A stretch of 64,000 nt of DNA. Source: Clostridiaceae bacterium (GTDB lineage: Bacteria > Bacillota_A > Clostridia > Clostridiales > Clostridiaceae). Numbering within the stretch: position 1 is the first letter of the stretch; each line of letters begins with the position of its first letter. Below are positions 36,227 to 46,274 of this stretch, one piece after another. The translations under genes were made by a program, and so were the position numbers. Under the pieces are notes generated by a model that was given only the letters and a program-made list of their open reading frames with translations, made no database searches and was not told the DNA's origin. The DNA is taken from the NCBI GenBank assembly GCA_029256485.1, contig JAQSXU010000002.1:124001-188000 (forward strand). The letters are read 5' to 3'.

Positions 36227-37084
36227 ATTTTATTAAAAAATTTTTTAAGTAAGTTGAATGAAAACCTATGTTTAAAATCACTATTCAAAAAATTTAGAAA
36301 CTTTTCTAAAATAAACATCGCCATGGTAGTTTGCATTATAGTTCCCTTCCTTCTAATTTTGCTTTCTTCATCTGTTAATGAAGCACTTGCAATGAAAAAG
36401 GTAGTAGTAATTGCTCACAGAGGTTATTCAAAAGCTGCTCCAGAAAATTCTGTAAGTTCCATAGACAGAGCAATTAAAGCTAAATCAGACTATGCAGAAA
36501 TTGATGTTCAGGAGACAAAAGATGGAATTGTAGTTTTATCTCATGACAGAGGTTTAAATAGAACAGCTGGTGTGAATAGCTTAGTTTCCCAGCTAAATTA
36601 TAGTGAAATTTCAAAGCTTGATATTGGTTTAAAATTTTCCAAGTCATACAAAAATGAGAGAATTCCAACTTTAAAGCAAATCCTTAAGGAATCTAAAGGT
36701 AAGATCAAGTTAATAATAGAATTAAAAACTTATAATAAGAATTATGAAAAATTAACTGCAGATGTGGTTGATCAAATAGAAAAAAATAATATGGTGAACA
36801 ACTGCAGTATACATTCTGTTAATTATAATAGTCTGTTACTAGTAAAAAGAATTAATCGCAAAATAAGGACTGGCTATATTGTTTTAAAGCATGTTAATGA
36901 TTTATCGTCATACAACGTGGACTTCTACAGCATAGATAAGTCATTAGTTACTGAAAAAGTTTTAAATGACATGCACAAGATAAATAGACAGGTTTATGTT
37001 TGGACTGTTAACTCCCAATATGAAAAAACTAAGTTTATAAATTTAGGAGCTGATGGAATTATTACTGATAATCCAACAAAATAA
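36227..37084 (+). CDS. Membrane glycerophosphodiester phosphodiesterase, possible ATT start
   Basis: 285 residues if begun at ATT 36227, 8 bases after GGGAGG (36213-36218). An ATG at 36200 is in frame but has no ribosome binding site, and the strong site lies inside that extension. A transmembrane helix (about 33-55 of the short form) puts the catalytic domain outside. GDPD motifs: VIAHRGYSKAAPENS, AEIDVQETKDG, VLSHDRGLNRT, IELK, and the final GADGIITDNPTK. It cleaves glycerophosphodiesters to glycerol-3-phosphate and an alcohol. Single gene. Confidence 0.88.
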   Translation: MLLKNFLSKLNENLCLKSLFKKFRNFSKINIAMVVCIIVPFLLILLSSSVNEALAMKKVVVIAHRGYSKAAPENSVSSIDRAIKAKSDYAEIDVQETKDGIVVLSHDRGLNRTAGVNSLVSQLNYSEISKLDIGLKFSKSYKNERIPTLKQILKESKGKIKLIIELKTYNKNYEKLTADVVDQIEKNNMVNNCSIHSVNYNSLLLVKRINRKIRTGYIVLKHVNDLSSYNVDFYSIDKSLVTEKVLNDMHKINRQVYVWTVNSQYEKTKFINLGADGIITDNPTK

Positions 37085-37110
37085 AAATGTGTACAAAAGT
37101 ACACATTTTT
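37083..37110. terminator. Bidirectional terminator
   Basis: AAAAATGTGTAC/GTACACATTTTT perfect stem with a 4-base loop, shared by the GDPD gene and the convergent small ORF at 37145-37300. Confidence 0.88.
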
Positions 37111-37144
37111 TAGGCTTATAATTATTATTGGAGATACTGTAATT

Positions 37145-37300
37145 TTATTTTGAGTCCTTATATTGTTTTGAATTGATATCTGTATCTGTATATACAAAGT
37201 TGCCATTAGATGAAATTCTCTCCAGATCATCTAATTTACTATTAATTTTCTTAACATCTGATTGAATATTTGTTAATAAATCCTTTAAATCTTTATCCAT
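37145..37300 (-). CDS. Small 51-residue helical protein
   Basis: ATG at 37300 with AGGAG about 9 bases upstream; 51 codons ending in TAA at 37145. It begins MDKDLKDLLTNIQSDVKKIN, a strong heptad-like helix, then turns polar (NFVYTDTDINSKQYKDSK). No family recognised. It lies between the helicase gene upstream and a terminator downstream on the same strand. The ribosome binding site, charged composition and flanking terminator support a real gene. Confidence 0.55.
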   Translation of the reverse strand: MDKDLKDLLTNIQSDVKKINSKLDDLERISSNGNFVYTDTDINSKQYKDSK

Positions 37301-37351
37301 TTCATCCTACTCCTCTCTGGAAGTAGTATTTCCTATAAGTATAAAATATAT

Positions 37352-39103
37352 TTATATCTTCAATAATATTTCATTAATATCATTACTAATTTTAATTCTT
37401 TCATCATATACCCATTGAACATCTAATTCCAATTTAAATGCCTTAGAAAAAGAATAATAAAGATTTACCTTTTGATAATAATTCTCTAATTCATCTAAGC
37501 TTTTTATAAGACATTGAGGTCTAGATATACATTTCGCTTTAGCTATAAACAGCTCATCTACATATCTTAAAAAGCAATCCATTATTTTATTGTTTGTTAC
37601 GTCAAAGGGAATCTTTAATAACTGCCATTGATTTTCTTCTTTTAAGTTATATTGCTTAATATTTTCTAATATGATTAGGTATTCTCCTATATCCATTTTT
37701 CTATAAAATGCTATTCTTTCTTCCCTTGTACTCCATAGAGCCAGTTTCTCTTTTAAAGGCAGGCTCTTAATTTTTAAAATTGCTTCACTTGGACCAACAA
37801 CTGCTTCTTCAATAATTTTATCCTCTGTTAACAGCATATCTCTAATAAAATCATTATTATTTCCTTTTGAAGTTACATATCCAACTTCGTATATACCCTT
37901 TCTCCCGGCCCTTCCTGCAATTTGTTTTACTTCCTGAGAATTTAACAGCCTAAAATCAGTGCCATCATATTTTTTTATATCCATAAATACAATCCTTTTT
38001 ATTGGCAGATTCACTCCCATTCCAATGGCATCAGTGGTTATTAATATTTTAGTTTCTTTATTGATAAATTGACTATATTGTTTTTTTCTCACCTCTGGAG
38101 GGAGGTCACCATATATTAAGCTGGTTTTTATACTCAGATTCCCAAAGTAATATGCCAATTCTAGTACCCTTTTCTTAGAAAATGCAACAAGAGCATCACC
38201 TTCCTGAATATCCTTATAAGTAAAATTGCTATATTGAACCTCCAATGGTATGTTTCTATTATATTCAATTATTGTATATTCATCATCGCAGTCATCAATT
38301 ATTTCTGCTAATATCTCTCTTGCATTAAATGCCCCGCAAATATGTATCTCTTTACATTTTAAAGCTAAAATTGCCCTTGTCCATGCAGCTCCTCTTTGAT
38401 CATCATCAATCATTTGAATTTCATCAATAACTGCTACATCATATTCCTCTGAAATATTAAGTTTTTCAATGGTGCTGCTAGTATGTGCTGCTCCATTTAC
38501 TACTATTTCCTCTTCCCCTGTAATAAGATTGCATTTTACTCCTTCTTCATTAAGTCTTTCGTAATTTTCTAAGGCAAGAATTCTTAAAGGTGAAAGATAT
38601 ACTCCCTTATTACATTCCTTTAGTCTTTGCATTGCGTTATATGTTTTTCCAGTATTTGTTTCAGCAAGATGCAGGTAAAACTTTCGTTTACCAATTGATA
38701 TGTACTCATCTTTAGGGTTATGAGGGAATACTCTGTCAAATTCTTCATACACATGCTTTGGAATATGCTCTGTAATTAATACACTAATAATGCCTGACTT
38801 TAAATAACTTTCATAATTATTTTCCCTTATATCATTAAAATTGTAGTTTGTATTATTTTTATTGTTATAATTCTCAACAAGCCTTTTAGATACATATTCT
38901 AGAAGTTCCAAATAGCTTTCGTACACCGAATTATATTCCCTTAGTTCTGCTGCCTCAAATTGTTTCAATGCCTTTATTTTTTTTCTAATAGCAGCTTCAT
39001 GTTCCCAAAGTGCTGAGGATTTAGTATGCTTAACTATTTCTGTTATTTGTGCAATTTCATTTTTTATCTTTCTGAAATTTCTTTCAACTGCTCCTCTTTT
39101 CAT
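37352..39103 (-). CDS. Suv3-like DEAD/DEAH-box RNA helicase
   Basis: 583 residues from ATG at 39103, which follows GGAGGATG; the longer frame runs back through the transketolase terminator. Walker A LAETNTGKTYNAMQR near 165 (of the form xxGPTNSGKTxxA in Suv3), SPLRILALENYERL, motif II DEIQM rather than DEAD, and motif VI QIAGRAGRKG. These are features of the Suv3/Ski2-related helicases, best known from mitochondria and alpha-proteobacteria, where they act on RNA with exoribonucleases. No RNase gene adjoins. Role in RNA turnover is inferred. Confidence 0.82.
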   Translation of the reverse strand: MKRGAVERNFRKIKNEIAQITEIVKHTKSSALWEHEAAIRKKIKALKQFEAAELREYNSVYESYLELLEYVSKRLVENYNNKNNTNYNFNDIRENNYESYLKSGIISVLITEHIPKHVYEEFDRVFPHNPKDEYISIGKRKFYLHLAETNTGKTYNAMQRLKECNKGVYLSPLRILALENYERLNEEGVKCNLITGEEEIVVNGAAHTSSTIEKLNISEEYDVAVIDEIQMIDDDQRGAAWTRAILALKCKEIHICGAFNAREILAEIIDDCDDEYTIIEYNRNIPLEVQYSNFTYKDIQEGDALVAFSKKRVLELAYYFGNLSIKTSLIYGDLPPEVRKKQYSQFINKETKILITTDAIGMGVNLPIKRIVFMDIKKYDGTDFRLLNSQEVKQIAGRAGRKGIYEVGYVTSKGNNNDFIRDMLLTEDKIIEEAVVGPSEAILKIKSLPLKEKLALWSTREERIAFYRKMDIGEYLIILENIKQYNLKEENQWQLLKIPFDVTNNKIMDCFLRYVDELFIAKAKCISRPQCLIKSLDELENYYQKVNLYYSFSKAFKLELDVQWVYDERIKISNDINEILLKI

Positions 39104-39129
39104 ATTACATCCTCCAAGAAAGCATAATG

Positions 39130-39159
39130 CCCCAGAGTGTTGCAAGAACATCCCTGGGG
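39130..39159 (-). terminator. Terminator after transketolase
   Basis: CCCCAG/CTGGGG stem with an 18-base loop and a T-rich stretch beyond on the minus strand; it supports the downstream start chosen for the helicase. Confidence 0.5.
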
Positions 39160-39166
39160 TTAAAAT

Positions 39167-41149
39167 TTACCTTATTAAATTCGTAACTGTAGTAACAACA
39201 TTTTCAGTAGTTATTCCAAATTCTTTAAATAACTCTTCGCCTTTTCCTGATGCCCCGAAATGATCTATGGATATTATTTTGCCATCTAAACCTACATATT
39301 TATGCCAGCCAAATGATGATGCAGCTTCAACAGCAACTCTTGCTCTAACCTTATCTGGCAGCACTTTTTCTTTATACTCCTGGCTTTGTGTGTCAAATAA
39401 TTCAAAAGAAGGCATGCTGACAACTCTTGCATCTATACCCTTCTCAAGTAATTTTTCAGCAGCTTTATATATAAACTCTACTTCTGAACCGGATGCCATA
39501 AGAATTACATCTGGTATTTCCTTTTTAGAATTCTTAAGAATATATGCACCTTTAAGCGCTTCAGCACCACTTTCCTCGTATAAAGGCAGCTTTTGTCTTG
39601 TAAGTATTAATGATGTAGGTCCTTCCTCTTTTGTTAAAGATAAACACCAGCCTGCTGCTGTTTCTTTTGAATCTGCAGGTCTAAATACAGTCATATTTGG
39701 AATACTTCTAAGTGATGCCAGCTGCTCAATTGGTTCATGAGTTGGTCCATCTTCACCTACTCCAATGCTATCATGTGTAAGTACATAGGTAATTGGCAGC
39801 TTCATTAATGAAGATAGTCTCATTGCCCCTTTCATATAGTCGCTGAATACAAAGAATGTGGATACAAAAACTTTTAAACCTCCATGAAGATAAATTCCAT
39901 TTGCAATGGCTGCCATGGCATGTTCTCTTACTCCAAAGTGTAAATTCATTCCGCTTCTATCATCAGCTGAGAAATCACCCATGTCCTTCATGTATGTTTT
40001 ATTTGAAGGTGCTAAATCCGCAGAACCCCCAATTAAGTTTGGAATTAATTTAACCAATCTGTTAATAATTATACCTGATGATTCACGTGTTGCCATTGGT
40101 TTGTCAAAACTCCATAGTTCCTTGTTATTGAATAAATCAAGGGAGCACTTTCCGCTAAACCATAAATCCCATTCCTTTGCAAGATCAGGATATGCTTTTC
40201 TATAGCCTTCAAATAAACTATTCCAGTTGCTTTCCTTTTCTTCAGCTTCTTTTCTAAACTGCTCCATGGCTTTTCTTACTTCATTTGGAACTGTGAATGG
40301 TTCATAATCCCAATTTAAGAATTCTTTTGTCGCTTTTAAATTTTCCTCTCCTAAAGGTTCACCATGAGCTGCAGCTTTTCCCTGTTTTGCTGGACATCCA
40401 TAACCAATTGTATTTTTAACCACAATAATACTTGGTTTTGAACTTTCCCTTTTAGCTTCCTCAATTGCTGTACTGATTTTATTAATGTCATTTCCATCAT
40501 TCACTTTTATTACCTGCCATCCATAGGCCTCGTACCTTTTGGCCACATCTTCTCTAAATGCTATATCAGTATTTCCTTCAATGGAAATATTATTTGAATC
40601 ATATAATACAATTAGTTTTCCAAGAGCTAAAGTACCTGCTAGTGAACTAGCTTCTCCGGAAATACCCTCCATCAGGCACCCATCTCCAGCTATTGTATAA
40701 GTATAATGATCTATAACATTATATCCTTCTCTATTAAACTTCTTTCCAAGATAAGCCTCTGCTATAGCCATTCCAACTGCATTACAAATTCCTTGGCCCA
40801 GCGGCCCTGTTGTTGTTTCAACACCATTAGTGTGCCCATACTCTGGATGTCCAGGTGTTTTACTTCCAAGTTGTCTAAAATTCTTAATATCTTCAATACT
40901 TACACCATATCCAAAAATGTGCAGTAATGAATAAATAAGCATGGAACCATGTCCTGCAGATAGTACAAATCTATCTCTATCTAACCATTTTGAATTTTTA
41001 GGATTATGTTTTAAAAATTTTGACCACAATGTATATGCCATTGGTGCACATCCCATTGGTAATCCAGGATGACCAGATTTTGCTTTTTCAATTGCCTCAG
41101 CAGATAAGATTCTAATTGTGCTTATTGCTAAATCATCAGTATTTTTCAT
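39167..41149 (-). CDS. tkt: Transketolase
   Basis: 660 residues, the full single-chain form. It shows the N-terminal signature [18 protein letters not shown], thiamine diphosphate/Mg binding [18 protein letters not shown] near 155, [19 protein letters not shown], and the C-terminal [20 protein letters not shown] with catalytic His. It moves two-carbon units between sugar phosphates in the non-oxidative pentose phosphate pathway, the main pentose route in clostridia. AAGGAGG precedes ATG. No transaldolase or other pathway gene adjoins. Confidence 0.96.
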   Translation of the reverse strand: MKNTDDLAISTIRILSAEAIEKAKSGHPGLPMGCAPMAYTLWSKFLKHNPKNSKWLDRDRFVLSAGHGSMLIYSLLHIFGYGVSIEDIKNFRQLGSKTPGHPEYGHTNGVETTTGPLGQGICNAVGMAIAEAYLGKKFNREGYNVIDHYTYTIAGDGCLMEGISGEASSLAGTLALGKLIVLYDSNNISIEGNTDIAFREDVAKRYEAYGWQVIKVNDGNDINKISTAIEEAKRESSKPSIIVVKNTIGYGCPAKQGKAAAHGEPLGEENLKATKEFLNWDYEPFTVPNEVRKAMEQFRKEAEEKESNWNSLFEGYRKAYPDLAKEWDLWFSGKCSLDLFNNKELWSFDKPMATRESSGIIINRLVKLIPNLIGGSADLAPSNKTYMKDMGDFSADDRSGMNLHFGVREHAMAAIANGIYLHGGLKVFVSTFFVFSDYMKGAMRLSSLMKLPITYVLTHDSIGVGEDGPTHEPIEQLASLRSIPNMTVFRPADSKETAAGWCLSLTKEEGPTSLILTRQKLPLYEESGAEALKGAYILKNSKKEIPDVILMASGSEVEFIYKAAEKLLEKGIDARVVSMPSFELFDTQSQEYKEKVLPDKVRARVAVEAASSFGWHKYVGLDGKIISIDHFGASGKGEELFKEFGITTENVVTTVTNLIR

Positions 41150-41279
41150 AATAATCCTCCTTAATATTAATAATAAAGCTTAAAAATTAGCTGCACTATA
41201 CTTGTGCACATTTTATTATATCATAATTATAGTATTTTCCCCATAATCAACTATTTTTTTAAAATTATATCTTGAATTT

Positions 41280-43391
41280 TTACTTTGCAAGTGAGCTTCT
41301 AATCAGCTTAATCCAGAAATACTCAATTTCCTGAGGTAAAAAATCTTTTAATTCTTTCAATTTTTCAGTTGGATTATTGATTATTACTGTTTGAATTTCT
41401 TTAATGTATTTTTCAGGTATAAAATTCTTAACTTTTATATCTTCTCCCTCTGACAGGCATTTTATAAAATGAGCTTCAATGGTCTGCCTGCTCAAATTTC
41501 TTATTGAACATATTTCATCTATACTTTTACCGCTTTTATATAAATTATATGACAATTTATGACTGGGTGTTTTTGTTTCTTTTATATCCAGCAAACTCAC
41601 AGGGGCTTTATTAATTTCTTTTTCCTCACTATATTGTTTAATTAATTCCATGAACTTATGCCCATATCTCTGAAATTTTATTTCTCCAACACCTTTTATA
41701 TTTAAAAACTCATTTTTAGTTAATGGCAGATATTCACTTACTTCCTTCAAAGTAGTATCTGAAAAAATAATATATGGCGGAACCTTTTCCTCAACTGCTA
41801 AACTTTTTCTAAGCCTCTTCAATGACTCTAATAATTCGCTGTCTTTCTGGATTTGGTCCTCTATTTTTATAACATTCATAAAAACTCTTTCATTATTTTT
41901 TAGTACCTGTAAAGCCCTGTTTGTTAATTTTAATACTGGATATGTGCCAACTGTAAGGTTTAAGTACCCATCTGCAGCAAGTTTATTTATCATGTCTGAT
42001 ATTATCTTTGTTTTGTACTCTTTCATAATTCCATAGGTTGATATTTCATTTAAGCCGTATGAAATTATTTTCTTATTATTTGATCCTTTCAAAACCTCCG
42101 CAACTACATTAGTTCCATATCTTTCTTTTGATCTATATACGCATGAAAATATTTTTTGAGCTTCTATTGTAATGTCTACCTTTTCACTTTTATCGCAGCA
42201 ATTTCCACAGCTTTCACAATTGTTTTTCTCCACTACTTCACCAAAATACTCCAGCATATACTTCCTTAAACACTTTGATGTATAGCAGTAATCTACCATT
42301 GCACGCAAGTTTTTATATTCATAGTCTTTTCTATCTAACGGCAGTTGTCTTTCCTCTATAAAATAGGTCTGAAGCTGAATATCCTTTGGCTGAAATAACA
42401 ATATGCAGTCACTTTTTTCTCCATCTCTTCCAGCTCTGCCTGCCTCTTGATAATAAGCTTCAATATTTTTAGGAAGATTATTATGAATGACAAATCTTAC
42501 ATTAGATTTATCAATTCCCATTCCAAAGGCATTGGTAGCCACCATAACATCAATATCATCATATGCAAATTTATTTTGTATTTCTGTTCTTTCCTGTTCG
42601 CTTAATCCTGCATGATATACTCCAGTTTTTATTTTCTTACTGCTCAGCAAATGACTTAGTCTATCTGCTTCTCTTCTGGTTGAAGTATAAATTATTCCTG
42701 TACTTCCTTTGTGTTTAGAAAGGTAGGATAATATAAAGCCGTCATTATTTTCCCCTCTAAGTACTGAAAAAAACAAATTTTTTCTATCAAATCCTGTTAT
42801 ATGTACATTGGGGCGCTGTAATTTTAAAAGGTTTGCTATATCATATCTTACTGTTTCTGTGGCAGTTGCAGTATACGCACCGATTACAGGTCTTCTCTGA
42901 AGCTTGCTGATAAAGCTGGCTATTTTACTATAACTGGGCCTAAAATCATGTGCCCATTGAGAAACGCAGTGGGCTTCATCCACTGCTAAAAATGAAATAT
43001 TTATACTCTTAAGAACACTGCAAAATACTTCAGAATCCAATCTTTCTGGTGCAATATATACTAATTTATATTTTCCATTAACAATGCCCGTCATTATTTC
43101 TCTCTGCTCATCAATACTAAGTGTACTATTAATAAATACAGCTTCAATGCCTAATTTATTTAAATTATCAACCTGATCCTTCATAAGTGATATCAATGGT
43201 GAAATTACTAGTGTAATCCCCGGGAATAACATAGCTGGCACTTGAAAGCAAATAGATTTACCTGCTCCTGTAGGCATAATTGCTAATGTATCACATCCAT
43301 TTAACACATCATTAATAATTTCTTCCTGTCCTTTTCTAAATTGGTCATAACCAAAATACTTTCTCAATATTAATCTAGCATTTTCCTCCAT
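41280..43391 (-). CDS. recQ: ATP-dependent DNA helicase RecQ
   Basis: 703 residues. Walker A MPTGAGKSICFQVP near 40, motif II AVDEAHCVSQWAHDFRP near 137, motif VI QEAGRAGRDG near 318. A zinc motif (CLRKYMLEYFGE then CESCGNCCD) and RQC follow, then HRDC (about 510-590) and a C-terminal helix-turn-helix extension. It unwinds DNA 3'-5' in recombination repair. AAGGAGAT precedes ATG. Divergent from the MutS-like gene at 43554. Confidence 0.95.
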   Translation of the reverse strand: MEENARLILRKYFGYDQFRKGQEEIINDVLNGCDTLAIMPTGAGKSICFQVPAMLFPGITLVISPLISLMKDQVDNLNKLGIEAVFINSTLSIDEQREIMTGIVNGKYKLVYIAPERLDSEVFCSVLKSINISFLAVDEAHCVSQWAHDFRPSYSKIASFISKLQRRPVIGAYTATATETVRYDIANLLKLQRPNVHITGFDRKNLFFSVLRGENNDGFILSYLSKHKGSTGIIYTSTRREADRLSHLLSSKKIKTGVYHAGLSEQERTEIQNKFAYDDIDVMVATNAFGMGIDKSNVRFVIHNNLPKNIEAYYQEAGRAGRDGEKSDCILLFQPKDIQLQTYFIEERQLPLDRKDYEYKNLRAMVDYCYTSKCLRKYMLEYFGEVVEKNNCESCGNCCDKSEKVDITIEAQKIFSCVYRSKERYGTNVVAEVLKGSNNKKIISYGLNEISTYGIMKEYKTKIISDMINKLAADGYLNLTVGTYPVLKLTNRALQVLKNNERVFMNVIKIEDQIQKDSELLESLKRLRKSLAVEEKVPPYIIFSDTTLKEVSEYLPLTKNEFLNIKGVGEIKFQRYGHKFMELIKQYSEEKEINKAPVSLLDIKETKTPSHKLSYNLYKSGKSIDEICSIRNLSRQTIEAHFIKCLSEGEDIKVKNFIPEKYIKEIQTVIINNPTEKLKELKDFLPQEIEYFWIKLIRSSLAK

Positions 43392-43553
43392 AGTTTATCT
43401 CCTTTTATCTATCTAAAACATAATTATAAATCATTGTTTGATTATACTACCCTTGTTTAATAATAAATTTAATGATACTATTTAATAAATTATTATTAAA
43501 AGCAATCACTATATATTATATATTTTAATACACTTTAATTAAAGGAGATATTT

Positions 43554-45119
43554 ATGAATTTTTTTTCGGTTACAAGCAAAAACAAACTAAACACTATTTA
43601 TGACAATTGGGGTAAACAGGTTAAAAGAAAAAGAAATTTTAAAGCAATTAAGGAGTATTTTAAAACTTCTAACACTTCATCTTCCTTTTTAGATGACTTA
43701 ACTTGGAGTGACTTAAATATGGACAAGGTTTTTACTGAGGTAGATAGAACTTTATCTACTCCTGGTGAACATGTATTATACTCACTATTGAGAACACCAT
43801 TTACCAATGAAGATACCTTAAATGACAGAAAAAATAAGATTAATTTTTTTAGTGAGAATAAGGAAATTAGAGGAAAAATGCAAATTCTTCTTTCCGGAAT
43901 TGGAAAAACTACTAGTGATGTAACCTCAGTTTTATATGAAAAGCTAGAGGAGAGCCCTTTTTTTAAAACTTTATGTTCTGTGCTAGCATTATCATTTATT
44001 GCCTCACTAATATATGTCCTATTGTTTAGAAATTATTCCGGATTAATGTTTGCCCTATTTACTGGCTGCGCTAATATGTATATACATTATAAACTTGATT
44101 CAACTTTAAAGAGTAAAGTAGCTACCGTAAAGTACCTAGGGTATGTAGTAAACGCTGCTACTAGATTGTCAAATATAAATAACCCTGAACTAAATAATTA
44201 TATTGATAAACTAAAATCTCTTTCAAAGAGTTGTGGAAAAATAGGAAAAAGGGCTGCCAATGTAGGAAGAATTGAGGGGTTAGATGTACTTGGAGATTAT
44301 ATTAATATAATGCTTTTGTTGCAGGAAAGAAATTATTTTTCATTAGTTAATGAAATTGAAACACATAAAAGTGAACTTTTAGAATTATATAACTTAATTG
44401 GGGAATTAGACTGTTTCATTTCCATTGCTTCCTATAGAGTTGGTTTAAGTAAATTTGTAGAGCCTGCATTTACTCATAATGGCAAATTTCTAAAGGCAGA
44501 GAATATTGTTCATCCATTAATACAAAATCCTGTTGCAAATTCAATTTGTATTGAAAATGAAGGAATAATTATTACTGGCTCAAATATGTCAGGTAAGTCT
44601 ACATTTTTAAGGACTCTAGCAATAAATGCTGTTTTGGCTCAAACCATAGTAACATGCTTAGCAGATTCTTATACTTCCAGTTTTTTTAATATTGTAACCT
44701 CAATAAACCCTGAAGATAATGTATTAGAAGGAAAGAGTTATTATTTCAGTGAAGCCGAAGCAATACTTAGAATTATAAAAAGTAGTGAGGAAGAAATTCC
44801 TTGTCTTGCAATTATAGATGAAATTTTCAGTGGAACTAATCCTGTGGAAAGAATAAGTGCTTCTGCAGAAATCCTTGATTACCTTGTGAATCACAATTCA
44901 TTGCCAATAATTGCAACACATGATTTACAGTTAACACATATGGTTAACAATTATCAATGCTATTATTTTAGAGAAAATGTAGATGAAAATGGATTAACAT
45001 TTGATTATTCAATTAAAAGAGGTATTTCACCAACTAGAAATGCCATAAGACTTTTAAAATATTTAGGGTATCCTGAAGAAATAGTTAGCAAAACAGAGGA
45101 TAGAATTGCTCAATTGTAA
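43554..45119 (+). CDS. Membrane-anchored MutS-family ATPase (521 aa)
   Basis: Related to the protein encoded at 23310-25115 but shorter. Two close membrane helices (about 138-180) precede a MutS lever region and ATPase: Walker A ITGSNMSGKSTFLRT near 340, Walker B CLAIIDEIFSGTN near 417, then IATHDLQLTHM. No mismatch-recognition domain. The AAGGAGAT site is 9 bases before ATG. It is divergent from recQ, and its stop is one base from the gntP remnant on the other strand. Function unknown. Confidence 0.85.
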   Translation: MNFFSVTSKNKLNTIYDNWGKQVKRKRNFKAIKEYFKTSNTSSSFLDDLTWSDLNMDKVFTEVDRTLSTPGEHVLYSLLRTPFTNEDTLNDRKNKINFFSENKEIRGKMQILLSGIGKTTSDVTSVLYEKLEESPFFKTLCSVLALSFIASLIYVLLFRNYSGLMFALFTGCANMYIHYKLDSTLKSKVATVKYLGYVVNAATRLSNINNPELNNYIDKLKSLSKSCGKIGKRAANVGRIEGLDVLGDYINIMLLLQERNYFSLVNEIETHKSELLELYNLIGELDCFISIASYRVGLSKFVEPAFTHNGKFLKAENIVHPLIQNPVANSICIENEGIIITGSNMSGKSTFLRTLAINAVLAQTIVTCLADSYTSSFFNIVTSINPEDNVLEGKSYYFSEAEAILRIIKSSEEEIPCLAIIDEIFSGTNPVERISASAEILDYLVNHNSLPIIATHDLQLTHMVNNYQCYYFRENVDENGLTFDYSIKRGISPTRNAIRLLKYLGYPEEIVSKTEDRIAQL

Positions 45120-45120
45120 A

Positions 45121-45269
45121 CTAAAAAGAACTGGCAAATGCCATAACTGTTAATACCTTTCCCATATCTGTGGCTAGTCCTAATGAAGGAAGTAGTGGAA
45201 GAAGAATTGCAGAAGTAGTTACTAATGCAACTGTAGAAGATCCCTGGGCTGTTTTTAATGCAGCTGCAG
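45121..45269 (-). pseudogene. Fragment of a GntP-family gluconate/glycerate permease
   Basis: About 49 codons on the minus strand, in a different frame from the glycerate kinase. They read ALKTAQGSSTVALVTTSAIL then LLPSLGLATDMGKVLTVMAFASSF and stop. AQGSSTVA-x2-T is the conserved core of GntP permeases; the rest of the roughly 430-residue protein is gone and the usual C-terminal helix is cut short. It joins the kinase remnant at about 45270. Confidence 0.7.
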
Positions 45270-46112
45270 CTTACTCTCCAGAGATGTAACATCTATTACT
45301 ATATCTATGCCCTTCTTATTTTCTGCATTTAAGAAAGCCATCACAGCAGCACCAAGACCTCCTGCTGCACCAGCACCTTTAATGGTATCAACTGAAATTC
45401 CTAATTCCTTTTTTATAATACTTGCATAATATTTTAAATTTGAATCCAAAATCTGTACCTCTTTTTCTGATGCACCCTTTTGAGGTCCAAATACATATGC
45501 TGCACCTGTTTTCCCATAAAGAGGATTATCTACATCGCAAGCTGCGGTAAATTTACATTGTTTTAGCCTGCTGTCCATTTCTGATAGGTCAATATGCTTT
45601 ATTTTATTTAGATTTTCACCTCCAGAATTTACTTCACGTCCATTTTCATCTGTAAATTTGGCACCAAGGGCTTGAAGCATTCCCATTCCGCCATCATTTG
45701 TAGCACTTCCACCCAGACCAACAATTATCTCACTGCAACCTCTATGAACAGCGTCTTTTATTAACTGGCCAGTGCCATAGGTTGTAGTTTTCATAGGATT
45801 TCTTTCAGCGTCCTTAAGAAGGGGCAGCCCAGATGCAGCAGCCATTTCTATAACTGCTGTTTTCTTATCTCCTAATATTCCATAATAGGAGTCTATTTGT
45901 CTAAGTAGCGGATCTCTTACTTTTACACTTATTAATTCTCCCTTTGTGCAATCTACCAAAGACTGAACAGTACCTTCACCTCCATCAGCCATAGGAACCT
46001 TTATAATTTCAGCATGAGAAAGAACTCTCTTAATTCCTTCCTCTATACTATCTGCAGCTTCTTTTGCAGTTAAGCTTCCTTTAAAAGAATCAGGTGATAT
46101 CACTATTTTCAT
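45255..46112 (-). pseudogene. glxK: Glycerate kinase, C-terminally truncated
   Basis: 285 residues of a family normally about 375-380 long. The start is intact: MKIVISPDSFKGSLTAKEAADSIEEG, PMADGGEGTVQSLV, and GLGGSATNDGGMGMLQALGAKF. It matches perfectly until DIVIDVTSLESK and then ends LQLH-stop, where the deletion joins GntP sequence; the C-terminal GEG(R/S)xD region needed for activity is lost. A good promoter with a palindromic operator remains upstream, so an inactive protein may still be made. Its neighbours (CdaR fragment, GntP fragment) show the whole glycerate locus has decayed. Confidence 0.8.
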
Positions 46113-46229
46113 GTTAAAACCCCATTTCTATTGTAGGCTAAAAATTTAATGAAATTGTTTACAATTAAAATTATATATATTTTCCAAAAAAGAAACAATA
46201 TACATAATTTATAAAATTAATAGACAATT

Positions 46230-46258
46230 ATTATATAATATTGTGCGCATTGCACAAT
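46230..46258 (-). promoter_or_regulatory. Glycerate kinase promoter with palindromic operator
   Basis: Minus strand: TTGTGC as -35, 16 bases, TATAAT (+ strand 46230-46235). The palindrome ATTGTGC-gcatt-GCACAAT at 46240-46258 covers the -35 and spacer. A CdaR-type regulator adjoining the gene is the natural candidate to bind it. Confidence 0.5.
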
Positions 46259-46274
46259 TTTGAAAAATTCAGCA

